From: Collinsella sp. | GTDB taxonomy: Bacteria; Actinomycetota; Coriobacteriia; Coriobacteriales; Coriobacteriaceae | Length of the DNA stretch: 33,169 bases | Direction: 5' to 3' | NCBI GenBank assembly: GCA_019425045.1 | Contig: JAHYYI010000022.1 | Coordinates: 1-33,169, forward strand | Shown: positions 1 through 7,616 of the stretch, one piece after another | How the letters are laid out: the number at the start of each line of letters is the position of its first letter | Position numbering within the stretch: position 1 is the first letter of the stretch | Translations under genes and position numbers: made by a program | Notes under the pieces: generated by a model | Database searches by the model: none | The model's input: only the letters and a program-made list of their open reading frames with translations | Told to the model about the DNA's origin: nothing

Positions 1-87
1 CGGTCCCGTTCCGAACCCGGAAGCTAAGCCCCATCGCGCCGAGAGTACTGCGGGGTCAGCCCGTGGGAGGCCAGGGCGCCGCTGACC
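1..87 (+). rRNA. rrf: 5S ribosomal RNA, 3' part
   Basis: The window opens inside a 5S rRNA gene. The conserved segment CCCGTTCCGAACCCGGAAG followed by CTAAGCCC is present, as is the later CGTGGGAGGCCAGGGCGCC stretch typical of the 3' half. The 5' part lies outside the window. The 3' end near 87 is estimated from the family pattern, because the pairing 5' strand is missing. A strong terminator follows at 124-152, so this is probably the end of an rRNA operon. Confidence 0.9.
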
Positions 88-123
88 GGTGGACGGCACC
101 GAGCCGTACGCTTGAACTGAGAA

Positions 124-152
124 GGGGGAGGCCTCGCGGCCTCCCCCTTTTT
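124..152 (+). terminator. Rho-independent terminator after 5S rRNA
   Basis: A perfect 10-bp stem, GGGGGAGGCC paired with GGCCTCCCCC around a TCGC loop, is followed by five T residues. It ends the rRNA transcript. Confidence 0.93.
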
Positions 153-203
153 CGCGTTTGCGGGCTTTTGTCTCACATAGTAGCTGTGTTTTATAACCCT
201 CGT

Positions 204-233
204 TTGTCGCATCTTCTGTGAACGGGCTACAAT
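204..233 (+). promoter_or_regulatory. Probable sigma-70-type promoter of the acpS operon
   Basis: TTGTCG at 204-209 and TACAAT at 228-233 are separated by 18 nt. They lie between the 5S terminator and acpS, and the -10 box ends 29 nt before the acpS start. It is the only good promoter match I see ahead of this packed operon. No operator is evident. Confidence 0.5.
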
Positions 234-262
234 AACTTAGTCTGTGCGATATGGAGGTGAAC

Positions 263-802
263 ATGGCTGAAGCTGGTATCGGCGTTGATATCGTCGAGAT
301 TTCCCGTATGAAATCAATTCTTGAAAAGACGCCGTCGTTTGCTCGGCGTGTGTTTACCGAAGAAGAGCGTGCGTATTGTGATGCATCATCGCGTCCCGCT
401 GCTCACTATGCGAGCCGCTTTGCTTCGCGCGAGGCGGTGCTTAAAGCTCTTGGCACGGGTTTTAGTCAAGGCGTGGGTCGCAAGGATGTTTCGGTAACGC
501 GTGATAAACTCGGCAAACCGAAGGCGCTGCTTTCGGGCCGTGCACTCGAGATCGCTCAAGAGCTGGGTGTTATTGAGGTCGCTCTTTCCATTACGCTTAC
601 GGGAGACTTAGCCGTTGCGAATGCCATCGCGATTACCGAAGATGCTCGACCTAAGCCTAAGGAAGAAAAGGTGAGCACCAAGGAACGCGTTGCGCAGACA
701 TTTAAAGAGGCTCGCTCTGTTTTAGATGAGCTTGAGCAGCTGCAGAATTCAGCATTGACGGAGCACCTGGGCGATGCTTCGCAAGATACGCTAGGAGCAT
801 AG
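263..802 (+). CDS. acpS: Holo-[acyl-carrier-protein] synthase
   Basis: AcpS transfers the 4'-phosphopantetheine group of CoA to a serine of apo-ACP in the cytoplasm, activating it for fatty acid synthesis. The family signature is present: GIGVDIVEI near the N terminus, with Asp9 as the Mg-binding aspartate, and FASREAVLKALGTG with Glu57 as the second metal/CoA residue. An in-frame ATG lies 12 nt upstream at 251, but the start at 263 has GGAGGTGA directly before it, so I use 263 (179 residues). The usual length is about 120-130. Residues from about 125 on form an extra charged tail, with KPKEEK followed by a predicted helix rich in E, A and L, whose role is unknown. The stop codon touches the nnr start. 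First gene of an operon running to 7086. Confidence 0.92.
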   Translation: MAEAGIGVDIVEISRMKSILEKTPSFARRVFTEEERAYCDASSRPAAHYASRFASREAVLKALGTGFSQGVGRKDVSVTRDKLGKPKALLSGRALEIAQELGVIEVALSITLTGDLAVANAIAITEDARPKPKEEKVSTKERVAQTFKEARSVLDELEQLQNSALTEHLGDASQDTLGA

Positions 803-2419
803 ATGAAACCGGTTTTGAGTACCGAAGAAGTCGTTCGTCTCGAGGATATCATCGAACGCGAAGGGACTTCGAAGGCCGAGCTTATGGAGCTGGCGGGTGA
901 GTTTGCCGCCAACGAGGTCTTGAAGCTCAATCCCGATCGGGTTCTCGTTCTGGTCGGTTTTGGTAATAATGGCGGCGACGGTTGGGTTGCCGCCGATATC
1001 CTGAGCCATAAGGGTGTGGACGTGGATATCGTTTCTCCTGTTGAGCCGGATGAGATTCCTGCTGCTCTGGCACGTCATGTTGCTCGTCGTACTGCCGGCC
1101 GCGATGTGCACGTTTGCGTCGGCCCCTCGCGTGACGAACTCGAGGTTTTGATCGATAAGGCCGATGTTGTTGTCGATGCCATTTTTGGTACCGGTTTCCA
1201 CGGGAATCTGCGTGCGCCGTTCTCCATCTGGATTCCTACGGTCAATGAATGCGCCGATTGTGTCGTATCCATTGATGTCCCCTCGGGCCTGAATGCCGAG
1301 ACGGGCGTTGTTGATGACGACTGCATTCGTGCCGAGCATACGGTGACGATGATTGCGCCCAAGATTGGTCTGTATAGCGCTGATGGCCCTGAGTATGCTG
1401 GCGATTTGATCTGCGGCAATCTTTACGACCGTCTTGACGAGGTCATCGATGATGTCGACCACGCCGCCGAGATTGTCGAGCCCGGTGACTTAGTTGATTA
1501 CTTTGCTCCATTACCTACGAATATCGATAAGTATTCCCGTGGCTCTGTGCTTATTGTCGCCGGATCTGCGCAATATCCTGGTGCTGCCATTATGGCGGCC
1601 AAATCTGCAGCTCGCGCGGGTGCTGGTTACGTGGCAGTCGCGGCTCCTGACGCCTGCGCCAATCTTATTCGCATGGCACTTCCTTCGATTCCCGTCTTTG
1701 CTATTCCGTCTGATTCCCGCGGCTCCTTTGGCGCCGCTGCGCGCATGACTGTGTGCGAGATTGCAAAGAAGTACAGCTGTGTACTGTGCGGTCCCGGCAT
1801 GACGACATCTGCCGGCGCTATGCAGGTGGTTTCGGGCTTGCTCGAGCTTGATGTACCGCTTATTTTGGACGCCGATGCACTCAACTGCCTTGCTAAGATT
1901 GCCATTGACGGTATTGATAGTAATCCCGAGATGTATCGTCGCGAGCAGCCGTTGGTTATGACGCCGCACTATCGTGAGCTTTCGCGTCTGGTTGCCGGTG
2001 ACGAGGTGAACGACCTTGGTACCGCGATTGCGGCCGCGCAGAAGGTTGTCTGGGCTGCAGGCTCCGACAATCTGGTGGTCATTGCCAAGGGGCCGACGAC
2101 GGCTATCTGTGGCGTTGAGCGTGTGCTGCTGCCGCTCTCGGGTCCGGCTTCTCTGGCAACTGCCGGTTCGGGTGATGTTCTCGCGGGTATTTTGGCCGGC
2201 ACGCTTGCCACCATGCGCGACGAGATGGATCGTTGGGAGTTGCTGTATTCGTACGCCGTCGCACTTCACAGCTACGCCGGTTTTGCCGCGGCGACGGAGT
2301 ATGGTGAGAAGAGCGTCATCGCGACCGATCTTATCGACTTGATCGGTCCTGCCATGGAACTGGCGGCAAAGGATGCGCTCGAAGATCTGGGAATCATGGA
2401 CGAAGGGTCGGATGACTAA
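803..2419 (+). CDS. nnr: Bifunctional NAD(P)HX epimerase / ADP-dependent NAD(P)HX dehydratase
   Basis: This enzyme repairs hydrated NADH and NADPH. The N-terminal YjeF_N domain epimerises the R and S forms, and the C-terminal domain dehydrates S-NAD(P)HX using ADP. GFGNNGGDG at residues 52-60, DAIFGTGF at about 125-132 and SIDVPSGLN at about 157-164 mark the epimerase domain. From about 240 the ribokinase-like dehydratase begins (NIDKYSRGSVLIVAG). It carries DADALN near 357, MTPHYREL near 386 and GSGDVLAG at 455-462, with Asp458 the expected catalytic residue. At 538 residues it has normal bifunctional length. It starts directly after the acpS stop and ends 2 nt before alr, so all three are co-transcribed; acpS-nnr-alr order recurs in many bacteria. 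Confidence 0.94.
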   Translation: MKPVLSTEEVVRLEDIIEREGTSKAELMELAGEFAANEVLKLNPDRVLVLVGFGNNGGDGWVAADILSHKGVDVDIVSPVEPDEIPAALARHVARRTAGRDVHVCVGPSRDELEVLIDKADVVVDAIFGTGFHGNLRAPFSIWIPTVNECADCVVSIDVPSGLNAETGVVDDDCIRAEHTVTMIAPKIGLYSADGPEYAGDLICGNLYDRLDEVIDDVDHAAEIVEPGDLVDYFAPLPTNIDKYSRGSVLIVAGSAQYPGAAIMAAKSAARAGAGYVAVAAPDACANLIRMALPSIPVFAIPSDSRGSFGAAARMTVCEIAKKYSCVLCGPGMTTSAGAMQVVSGLLELDVPLILDADALNCLAKIAIDGIDSNPEMYRREQPLVMTPHYRELSRLVAGDEVNDLGTAIAAAQKVVWAAGSDNLVVIAKGPTTAICGVERVLLPLSGPASLATAGSGDVLAGILAGTLATMRDEMDRWELLYSYAVALHSYAGFAAATEYGEKSVIATDLIDLIGPAMELAAKDALEDLGIMDEGSDD

Positions 2420-2421
2420 TC

Positions 2422-3567
2422 ATGAATAAAGCCGATTTGACGCGCTGGTCCTGGGTCGAGATCGACCGCGGGGCGCTCCGTCGCAACACGAGGGCCTATA
2501 AGAACTTGCTGAATCCACGTCAGCGCCTGTGCTGCGTGGTCAAAGCCGATGCTTATGGTCATGGAGCTGTTGAGTGCGCCAAGATCATGTATTCGGCCGG
2601 TGCCGACATGTTTGCCGTGGCGACGGTTAACGAGGGCGTTGAGCTCCGACAGGGCGGGATTACGAAACCCATCCTCATCCTAAGCGAGCCGCCTATCGAG
2701 GCCATTCCGACGTTGCTCGAGTTTGATATCATGCCCTCGGTCTATACGTCTGACTTTGCTCTTGCGTATGGCGAATGTGCCGTCGCGGCGGGCAAAGTGG
2801 GCAAGTATCATCTCGCCATCGAGACGGGCATGAATCGTATCGGCGTTCACTACACGCAGGTGCTCGACTTTGTCCGCGGTATAAATTTCCATCGCGGTAT
2901 TCAGTGCGACGGCGTATTTACGCACTTCGCCACGGCCGATGAACCTTCGGGCTGGGACTACAAGCTGCAGTGTCAGCGCTTTACCGAGGCCGTTCAGGCC
3001 ATTAAGGATGCGGGTTTTGAGTGCGGTATCGTGCACTGCGCCAACACGCCGTCCTCGATGCTCGACCCCTCGATGCATTTTGATATGATCCGCGCCGGCG
3101 TTGGCTTGTATGGCATGCAGCCGTGCGAGCTGAGTGGCCGCGTGATGCAGCTTGATCCCGTTATGAGCGTCCATGCGCGTGTGACGCGCGTGGCACACCC
3201 TGCGATGGGTGAGGGCGTGGGCTACGGTTTTACCTACCGCGTACCGCGTACGCGCGTTCAGATCTGCACGCTGCCGATCGGTTATGCCGATGGCCTATCG
3301 CGTACGCTTTCCAATCGTATGGATGTGCTGTATCGCGGCGAGCGCGTGCATCAGGTTGGCAATATCTGCATGGACCAGTTTATGGTTGCCATTCAGTCCA
3401 ACCCGGCACACGAGATTCCCGAGGCCGAGTATGGTGACGAGATGATCATTGTCGGCCGCGATGGCGATGCCGAGATCACTATGGACGAGATGGCCCGACT
3501 GCGCGGAACGATTAACTACGAGGTCGCCTGCGGCTTTGGCATGCGTCTCGACAAGGTCTACGTGTAG
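2422..3567 (+). CDS. alr: Alanine racemase
   Basis: This PLP enzyme interconverts L- and D-alanine and supplies D-Ala for peptidoglycan. The PLP lysine is Lys41 in VVKADAYGHG. The opposite-face catalytic tyrosine is Tyr268 in GVGYGFTYR, and the conserved NICMDQFMV segment is at about 314-322. At 381 residues it is full length. It begins 2 nt after the nnr stop, which implies translational coupling. Nothing in the sequence suggests regulation separate from the operon. Confidence 0.96.
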   Translation: MNKADLTRWSWVEIDRGALRRNTRAYKNLLNPRQRLCCVVKADAYGHGAVECAKIMYSAGADMFAVATVNEGVELRQGGITKPILILSEPPIEAIPTLLEFDIMPSVYTSDFALAYGECAVAAGKVGKYHLAIETGMNRIGVHYTQVLDFVRGINFHRGIQCDGVFTHFATADEPSGWDYKLQCQRFTEAVQAIKDAGFECGIVHCANTPSSMLDPSMHFDMIRAGVGLYGMQPCELSGRVMQLDPVMSVHARVTRVAHPAMGEGVGYGFTYRVPRTRVQICTLPIGYADGLSRTLSNRMDVLYRGERVHQVGNICMDQFMVAIQSNPAHEIPEAEYGDEMIIVGRDGDAEITMDEMARLRGTINYEVACGFGMRLDKVYV

Positions 3568-3575
3568 GAGCCGCT

Positions 3576-4196
3576 ATGGGCGTCATGCACATCCCCGGCC
3601 ATACCCATCAGGCACCACGTGAGGTCGCACTCGAGGAAATTGAGGCCGTTCTGGGCGATTGTCACCTCTGCCAGCTCTACCAGTCGCGTCACAATATCGT
3701 GTTTGGCGTGGGAAACCCCCGCGCTCGCGTGATGTTTATTGGTGAGGCGCCGGGCCGCAATGAGGATTTGCAGGGCGAGCCCTTTGTGGGGGCGGCAGGC
3801 GAGGACCTCAACGGCATTTTGTCGCTGGCGGGGCTCAAACGCGAAGACGTCTACATTGCCAACGTGCTTAAGTGCCGCCCGCCGGGAAACCGCAATCCGC
3901 GTCCCGAGGAAGTGCTGGCTTGCTCGCCGTTTTTGCGTGAGCAGATTCGAAGCATCTGGCCTGATATTATCGTGACGCTCGGCAACCCCGCGACGCACTT
4001 TGTGCTTAAGACCGAGATTGGCATTACTAAGCTGCGCGGCAGGTTCCACCAGATGGGGCATTTTGTAGTAATGCCCACTTTTCATCCGGCAGCAGCGCTA
4101 CGCAATCCGGCGTGGCAGGAGCTGCTGGAGGAAGACTTTAAGATGCTGGGCGATTATCTGGAGCGACATCCCGCACCAGAGGACGCCTCGGAATAA
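3576..4196 (+). CDS. Uracil-DNA glycosylase, family 4 (iron-sulfur type)
   Basis: It removes uracil from DNA in base excision repair. Four cysteines placed as in family-4 enzymes are visible: Cys29 and Cys32 (CHLC), Cys100 (KCRPPGN) and Cys116 (ACSPF), expected to hold a 4Fe-4S cluster. Motif A is GEAPG at 56-60, followed by EDLQGEPFVGAAG; the late motif is HPAAA at 170-174. The 206 residues are normal length. AGGAG at 3566-3570 overlaps the alr stop and serves as the ribosome-binding site. The nearby ATG four codons in (MHIPGH) has no better site. It sits within a cell-wall and tRNA-modification operon with no obvious functional link to it. Confidence 0.9.
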   Translation: MGVMHIPGHTHQAPREVALEEIEAVLGDCHLCQLYQSRHNIVFGVGNPRARVMFIGEAPGRNEDLQGEPFVGAAGEDLNGILSLAGLKREDVYIANVLKCRPPGNRNPRPEEVLACSPFLREQIRSIWPDIIVTLGNPATHFVLKTEIGITKLRGRFHQMGHFVVMPTFHPAAALRNPAWQELLEEDFKMLGDYLERHPAPEDASE

Positions 4197-4208
4197 TAAG
4201 GAGCATAT

Positions 4209-4715
4209 ATGTCCCTGGAGCGCCTGGGGGTAGGTACTTACAAAACGACTTGCGCTGCCGATACGGAGTACTTTGGCGAGCTAATTGCACCGTGCCTTGA
4301 GGACGGCGATGTGCTCATCCTGACCGGTGGCCTGGGAGTGGGCAAAACTCACTTTACCAAGGGCGTCTCGCGCGGGCTGGGCGATGGGCATATGGTTACG
4401 AGCCCTACGTTTGCGCTCATGGCCGTTCACGATCAAGGTCGTATTCCGCTGTTTCACTTTGATCTATACCGCCTGGAGCATGCCTACGAGCTCGAGGATA
4501 CGGGCATTTTCGATGTGCTGGGCTATGAGGGTGCTTGCCTGCTGGAATGGGGCGAACAATTCCAGGACGAGCTGACGGATGAGTATCTTTCGGTGACGCT
4601 CAAGCGTGATGAGGGCGACAGCGATGTGCGAACGATAACGCTTGAGGCGCACGGTGACCGTGCAATGGAGCTTTCCCATTTGATTGATAAGGCTGTACAA
4701 GATGAGCTTGCATAA
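4209..4715 (+). CDS. tsaE: tRNA t6A biosynthesis ATPase TsaE
   Basis: TsaE is the ATPase that cycles with TsaB and TsaD to place threonylcarbamoyl on A37 of ANN-decoding tRNAs. The P-loop GGLGVGKT is at residues 40-47. The family blocks VTSPTFALM, FHFDLYRL and LEWGE follow in order. At 168 residues it is full length. An AAGGAG site precedes the ATG. Its last 14 nt overlap the start of the TsaB-RimI-TsaD fusion, so the partner proteins are made from coupled genes. Confidence 0.95.
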   Translation: MSLERLGVGTYKTTCAADTEYFGELIAPCLEDGDVLILTGGLGVGKTHFTKGVSRGLGDGHMVTSPTFALMAVHDQGRIPLFHFDLYRLEHAYELEDTGIFDVLGYEGACLLEWGEQFQDELTDEYLSVTLKRDEGDSDVRTITLEAHGDRAMELSHLIDKAVQDELA

Positions 4716-7086
4716 CGACAACGCGCTGGTGGTGGCGCTCGATACCTCGACCGACATGCTTGCCTGCGCGGCAAGCTGGATTGATGGGCAGACGGGCGAG
4801 ACGAAGCTCGTGAGTGGCGACCACATGTGTCGCCGTCACGCCAACGTTGAGCTCGTGAATACCGTTGATGGCGTGCTGGCTCAAGCCGGTCTGGATCGCA
4901 GCGATGTTGGTTGCTATGTGGTCGGCCGCGGCCCGGGGTCCTTTACGGGTGTGCGCATCGGCATCTCCACTGCCAAGGGCCTCGCGCGTGGTGCCAATGT
5001 TCCGCTGCTGGGCGTGTCGACGCTCGACTCTTGCGCTTGGACGGCGTGGAAGGCTGGCGTGCGCGGCAAGCTTGGTATCTTGGCCGATGCTATGCGCGGT
5101 GAGGTATATCCGGCGCTGTATATGCTGGTCGATGAGGGCCCCGAGCGTCAATTTGAGCGCGAACACGTGGTCAAGGCCGCCGTGGCGCTCGATGAGTGGC
5201 GCCAAGCAGCGGACTGGGACCAGGTTCAGCTGACCGGTGACGGTCTCGTGCGCTATGGCAAGCTGCTGGGTGAGGACGAGACCGCCCGCTGCGTGGAGCG
5301 CGACCTGTGGTGGCCTTCGGGCGAGGGCTTGCTGCTCGCGCACGCTGCGGGTGACGGCGATCCGGCTCGCGTCCTGCCGATTTACACGCGCCTTTCGGAT
5401 GCCGAGGAAAACGAGCGCAAGCGTCTTGGTCTTGCCGAGAGTGCGCAGAGCGAAATTACGGGCGTTGCCGATGAGCTCGCCGGTCGTCATCTGCAGTTCC
5501 GTCCCATGGGCGCGGCGGATGCCGAGGGCGCGAGCGCGCTGGAGGCTGCCTGCTTTGAAGGTGCCGGACACGAGGCGTGGACGCCGGGCATGTTCCTGTC
5601 CGAACTGGGCGAGGACGTTGCTGCGCCGCGTAGTTGGTGGGTGGCACACGACGACGGCAAGCTACTGGGCCTTGCCGGCGGTATGGTCGTGGACGGTGAT
5701 GTGCAGATTCTGGATGTCGCCGTCGACCCGGCACATCGCCGTGAGGGCATTGCCCGCAAGCTGCTGTCGCATGTGAGCTATGATGCCCAGATGCTCGGCT
5801 GCACCACGGCTTCGCTCGAGGTCGAGGACGGCAACGAGGGAGCGATTGCGCTCTATAACGCTCTGGGCTTTACCGAGGCTGGCCGTCGCCGCGGCTACTA
5901 TGGTGCCGGCAAGGACGCCATCGTCATGACGGCCCCGCTGCCCCTGGTACTTCCGGTCGACAATGCTTCGCCCGAGCCGACGGCGGCAGAGCAGCGCGTG
6001 TGGCCGCTGCCTGCGCCTGGGCGCTCCGAGGGGGAGCGTGCCGAAATTGAGCGCCGCCGCCTAGTGCTCGCTATCGAGAGCTCCTGCGACGAGACGGCCG
6101 TGGCGATTATCGATGCGGATGGCAATATGCTGGCCAACCAGGTGTCGACGCAGATTGATTTTCACGCCCGCTTTGGCGGCGTGGTGCCCGAGATCGCCTC
6201 GCGCAAACACGTCGAGGTGATTGTGAGTGTCGTGGATGCGGCGCTTGAGGATGCCGCAGCATCGCTTGGTCTTGAGGATGGAGCCATTGCCCCCAGCGAG
6301 CTTGCCGCCGTGGGCGTGACACAGGGTCCGGGCCTGGTGGGCGCGCTCGTGGTTGGCGTCGCCTTCGCCAAGGGCTTTGCCTACGCTGCCGGCAAGCCGC
6401 TCGTGTGCGTCAACCATCTGGAGGGGCACCTGTTTGCCAACCTGCTGGCGCAACCCGACCTCAAACCGCCGTTTATCTTCACGCTTGTCTCGGGTGGGCA
6501 CACCATGCTCGTGCACGTGAAGGCGTGGGGCGACTACGAGGTGCTCGGTGAGACGCTCGACGACGCTGTGGGCGAGGCCTTCGACAAGGTAGCCAAGGCG
6601 TTGGGTCTGGGCTATCCCGGTGGCCCCATCATTTCCAAGCTGGCCGAGACGGGCAACCCCAAGGCGATCGATTTCCCCCGTGCGCTTAACAGCAGAGGAG
6701 ACTATCGCTTCTCGCTTTCGGGCCTTAAAACCGCTGTGACGCTCTACATTGAACAGGAGACCAAGGCCGGGCGCACGATTCACCTGCCCGATCTGGCAGC
6801 TTCGTTTGAGGCAGCTGTCTTTGACGTGCAGTACAAGAAGGCCAAAAACGCATTGCACGCTACCGGATGCAAGGAATACTGCATCGGTGGCGGCGTCTCG
6901 GCCAACCCGCATCTGCGCGAGATGATGATCAAGAAGCTTGGGCGTCAGGGGATTCGCGTAACGGTGCCGCCCTTGTCTGCCTGTACCGATAACGCAGCCA
7001 TGATTGCGGAGGTCGCTCGCCGTAAATTCGACCGAGGTGAAATCTCGCCGTTCGACGTCGACGCCGATCCAAACATGACGCTGTAG
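4702..7086 (+). CDS. tsaD: TsaB-RimI-TsaD fusion: t6A transferase plus ribosomal protein acetyltransferase
   Basis: One 794-residue polypeptide carries three normally separate proteins. Residues about 8-245 are TsaB (ALVVALDTSTD; GRGPGSFTGVRIG at about 75-87). Residues about 264-411 form a GNAT acetyltransferase of the RimI type, with the acetyl-CoA loop AHRREGIARKLL and the ending ALYNALGFTEAGRRRGYY. Residues about 454-794 are a complete TsaD (LVLAIESSCDETA), with metal ligands His572 and His576 in HLEGH, plus SGGHT and GEAFDKVAKALGLGYPGGP. A TTG at 4684 is also in frame, but ATG 4702 has AAGG nine nt upstream and starts at the usual TsaB N terminus. There is no stop or frameshift between modules, and the linkers are short and Ala/Pro-rich. 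TsaC/Sua5, which makes the threonylcarbamoyl-AMP substrate, is not in the window. Confidence 0.93.
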   Translation: MSLHNDNALVVALDTSTDMLACAASWIDGQTGETKLVSGDHMCRRHANVELVNTVDGVLAQAGLDRSDVGCYVVGRGPGSFTGVRIGISTAKGLARGANVPLLGVSTLDSCAWTAWKAGVRGKLGILADAMRGEVYPALYMLVDEGPERQFEREHVVKAAVALDEWRQAADWDQVQLTGDGLVRYGKLLGEDETARCVERDLWWPSGEGLLLAHAAGDGDPARVLPIYTRLSDAEENERKRLGLAESAQSEITGVADELAGRHLQFRPMGAADAEGASALEAACFEGAGHEAWTPGMFLSELGEDVAAPRSWWVAHDDGKLLGLAGGMVVDGDVQILDVAVDPAHRREGIARKLLSHVSYDAQMLGCTTASLEVEDGNEGAIALYNALGFTEAGRRRGYYGAGKDAIVMTAPLPLVLPVDNASPEPTAAEQRVWPLPAPGRSEGERAEIERRRLVLAIESSCDETAVAIIDADGNMLANQVSTQIDFHARFGGVVPEIASRKHVEVIVSVVDAALEDAAASLGLEDGAIAPSELAAVGVTQGPGLVGALVVGVAFAKGFAYAAGKPLVCVNHLEGHLFANLLAQPDLKPPFIFTLVSGGHTMLVHVKAWGDYEVLGETLDDAVGEAFDKVAKALGLGYPGGPIISKLAETGNPKAIDFPRALNSRGDYRFSLSGLKTAVTLYIEQETKAGRTIHLPDLAASFEAAVFDVQYKKAKNALHATGCKEYCIGGGVSANPHLREMMIKKLGRQGIRVTVPPLSACTDNAAMIAEVARRKFDRGEISPFDVDADPNMTL

Positions 7087-7103
7087 CTGGTACGGCGCGG
7101 TCC

Positions 7104-7228
7104 CCGGACGGAGGGGCCGGATATAAGGTTTCCTGCTCTACAGTCCTGCGCAAGACGAAGGCCACATTAAGTGGCCTTCTTTGCGTGCGGAACTCGCGAT
7201 AAACCTTATATCCGGCCCCTCCGCCCGG
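7104..7228 (+). repeat. Variable-arm hairpin element, copy 1
   Basis: A 28-nt left arm (7104-7131) pairs with a right arm (7201-7228) with a single A-C mismatch, enclosing a 69-nt core (7132-7200). The core starts CCTGCTCTACAGTCCTG and holds a nested hairpin GAAGGCCAC-ATTAA-GTGGCCTTC. Copy 2 at 11891-12027 has an almost identical core of exactly the same length, but different arms that are again self-complementary. It begins 17 nt after the TsaD stop. No T-run follows, so it is not an ordinary terminator. Confidence 0.85.
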
Positions 7229-7346
7229 CTCCCGCGGCTCTCAGGGGCATCTCTCATGCAAAAACTGTCGTGGGGTAAAGTCCGAGGTCAGTGACGTTTT
7301 ATACCGAGAATTTCAAAAAAAGCTGAAAATTCATTACATATTTGCG

Positions 7347-7375
7347 TTGACTTTAGGTAACTAAAGTTTCATACT
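7347..7375 (+). promoter_or_regulatory. Probable cstA promoter with overlapping inverted repeat
   Basis: TTGACT (7347-7352) and CATACT (7370-7375) are spaced by 17 nt. The spacer contains the inverted repeat CTTTAG-GTAA-CTAAAG (7351-7366), placed where a repressor would block RNA polymerase. The regulator is unknown. The site lies in an AT-richer stretch between the hairpin element and the leader peptide. Confidence 0.5.
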
Positions 7376-7393
7376 CCTTTTCAACCACTGGGG

Positions 7394-7422
7394 GATGTGA
7401 ACACGCACGGATCGTTCACATC
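7394..7422 (+). promoter_or_regulatory. Leader hairpin or palindrome upstream of cstA
   Basis: GATGTGAAC pairs with GTTCACATC across 11 nt, a perfect 9-bp inverted repeat just downstream of the likely transcription start. It could be a 5' stem in the leader RNA or a protein site. The spacing is too wide for a standard CRP box. Confidence 0.45.
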
Positions 7423-7446
7423 ATGATTGAAGAGGATTTCTTAGAC

Positions 7447-7491
7447 ATGTTCACGCATCAGCTAAACATTATCAGCGTAGTAATTATCTGA
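7447..7491 (+). CDS. Candidate Ile/Val-rich leader peptide upstream of cstA
   Basis: A 14-codon ORF encodes MFTHQLNIISVVII and stop. It contains four Ile and two Val codons in its last seven positions. AAGAGG lies about 11 nt upstream. CGCATCAG inside the ORF (about 7454-7461) is complementary to CTGATGCG overlapping its stop (about 7488-7495), and further alternating stems follow before a strong terminator (7543-7582). This is the layout of ribosome-stalling attenuators such as those of branched-chain amino acid operons. That it controls cstA is an inference from position; the exact antiterminator pairing is not clear to me. Confidence 0.5.
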   Translation: MFTHQLNIISVVII

Positions 7492-7492
7492 T

Positions 7493-7534
7493 GCGGGTTA
7501 GCACATACAGCTAGCCCGTACGATAACGGGCGGC
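7493..7534 (+). promoter_or_regulatory. Alternating stems between leader peptide and terminator
   Basis: CGGGTTAGC can pair with GCTAGCCCG. The latter's AGCCCGT can instead pair with ACGGGCGGCT just downstream. The two stems exclude each other, as expected for an RNA switch. The outcome for the terminator at 7543-7582 is not determined by eye. Confidence 0.4.
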
Positions 7535-7542
7535 TGATGAAG

Positions 7543-7582
7543 ATGAGGGCCGTCGAGCGCAACCGACGGCCCTCATTTTTTA
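7543..7582 (+). terminator. Leader terminator 34 nt before cstA
   Basis: A 13-bp stem (ATGAGGGCCGTCG with CGACGGCCCTCAT, 8-nt loop) is followed by six T residues. It lies after the cstA promoter and only 34 nt before the cstA ATG. There is no room for another promoter, so cstA expression should depend on read-through. Confidence 0.85.
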
Positions 7583-7616
7583 TGTCTAGGAAGTTCTTTT
7601 TAGAGGAGGAAATGTA

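Noticed and set aside
7104..7228. Retron or group II intron RNA
   Set aside because: No reverse transcriptase is encoded nearby and no domain V or msr/msd layout is recognisable.
7394..7422. CRP-type binding site (TGTGA and TCACA words)
   Set aside because: The half-sites are 15 nt apart, not the 6 nt of a CRP box. An RNA hairpin or another protein site fits better.
7447..7616. T-box riboswitch upstream of cstA
   Set aside because: No T-box sequence or specifier-loop architecture is visible. The leader peptide model fits better.
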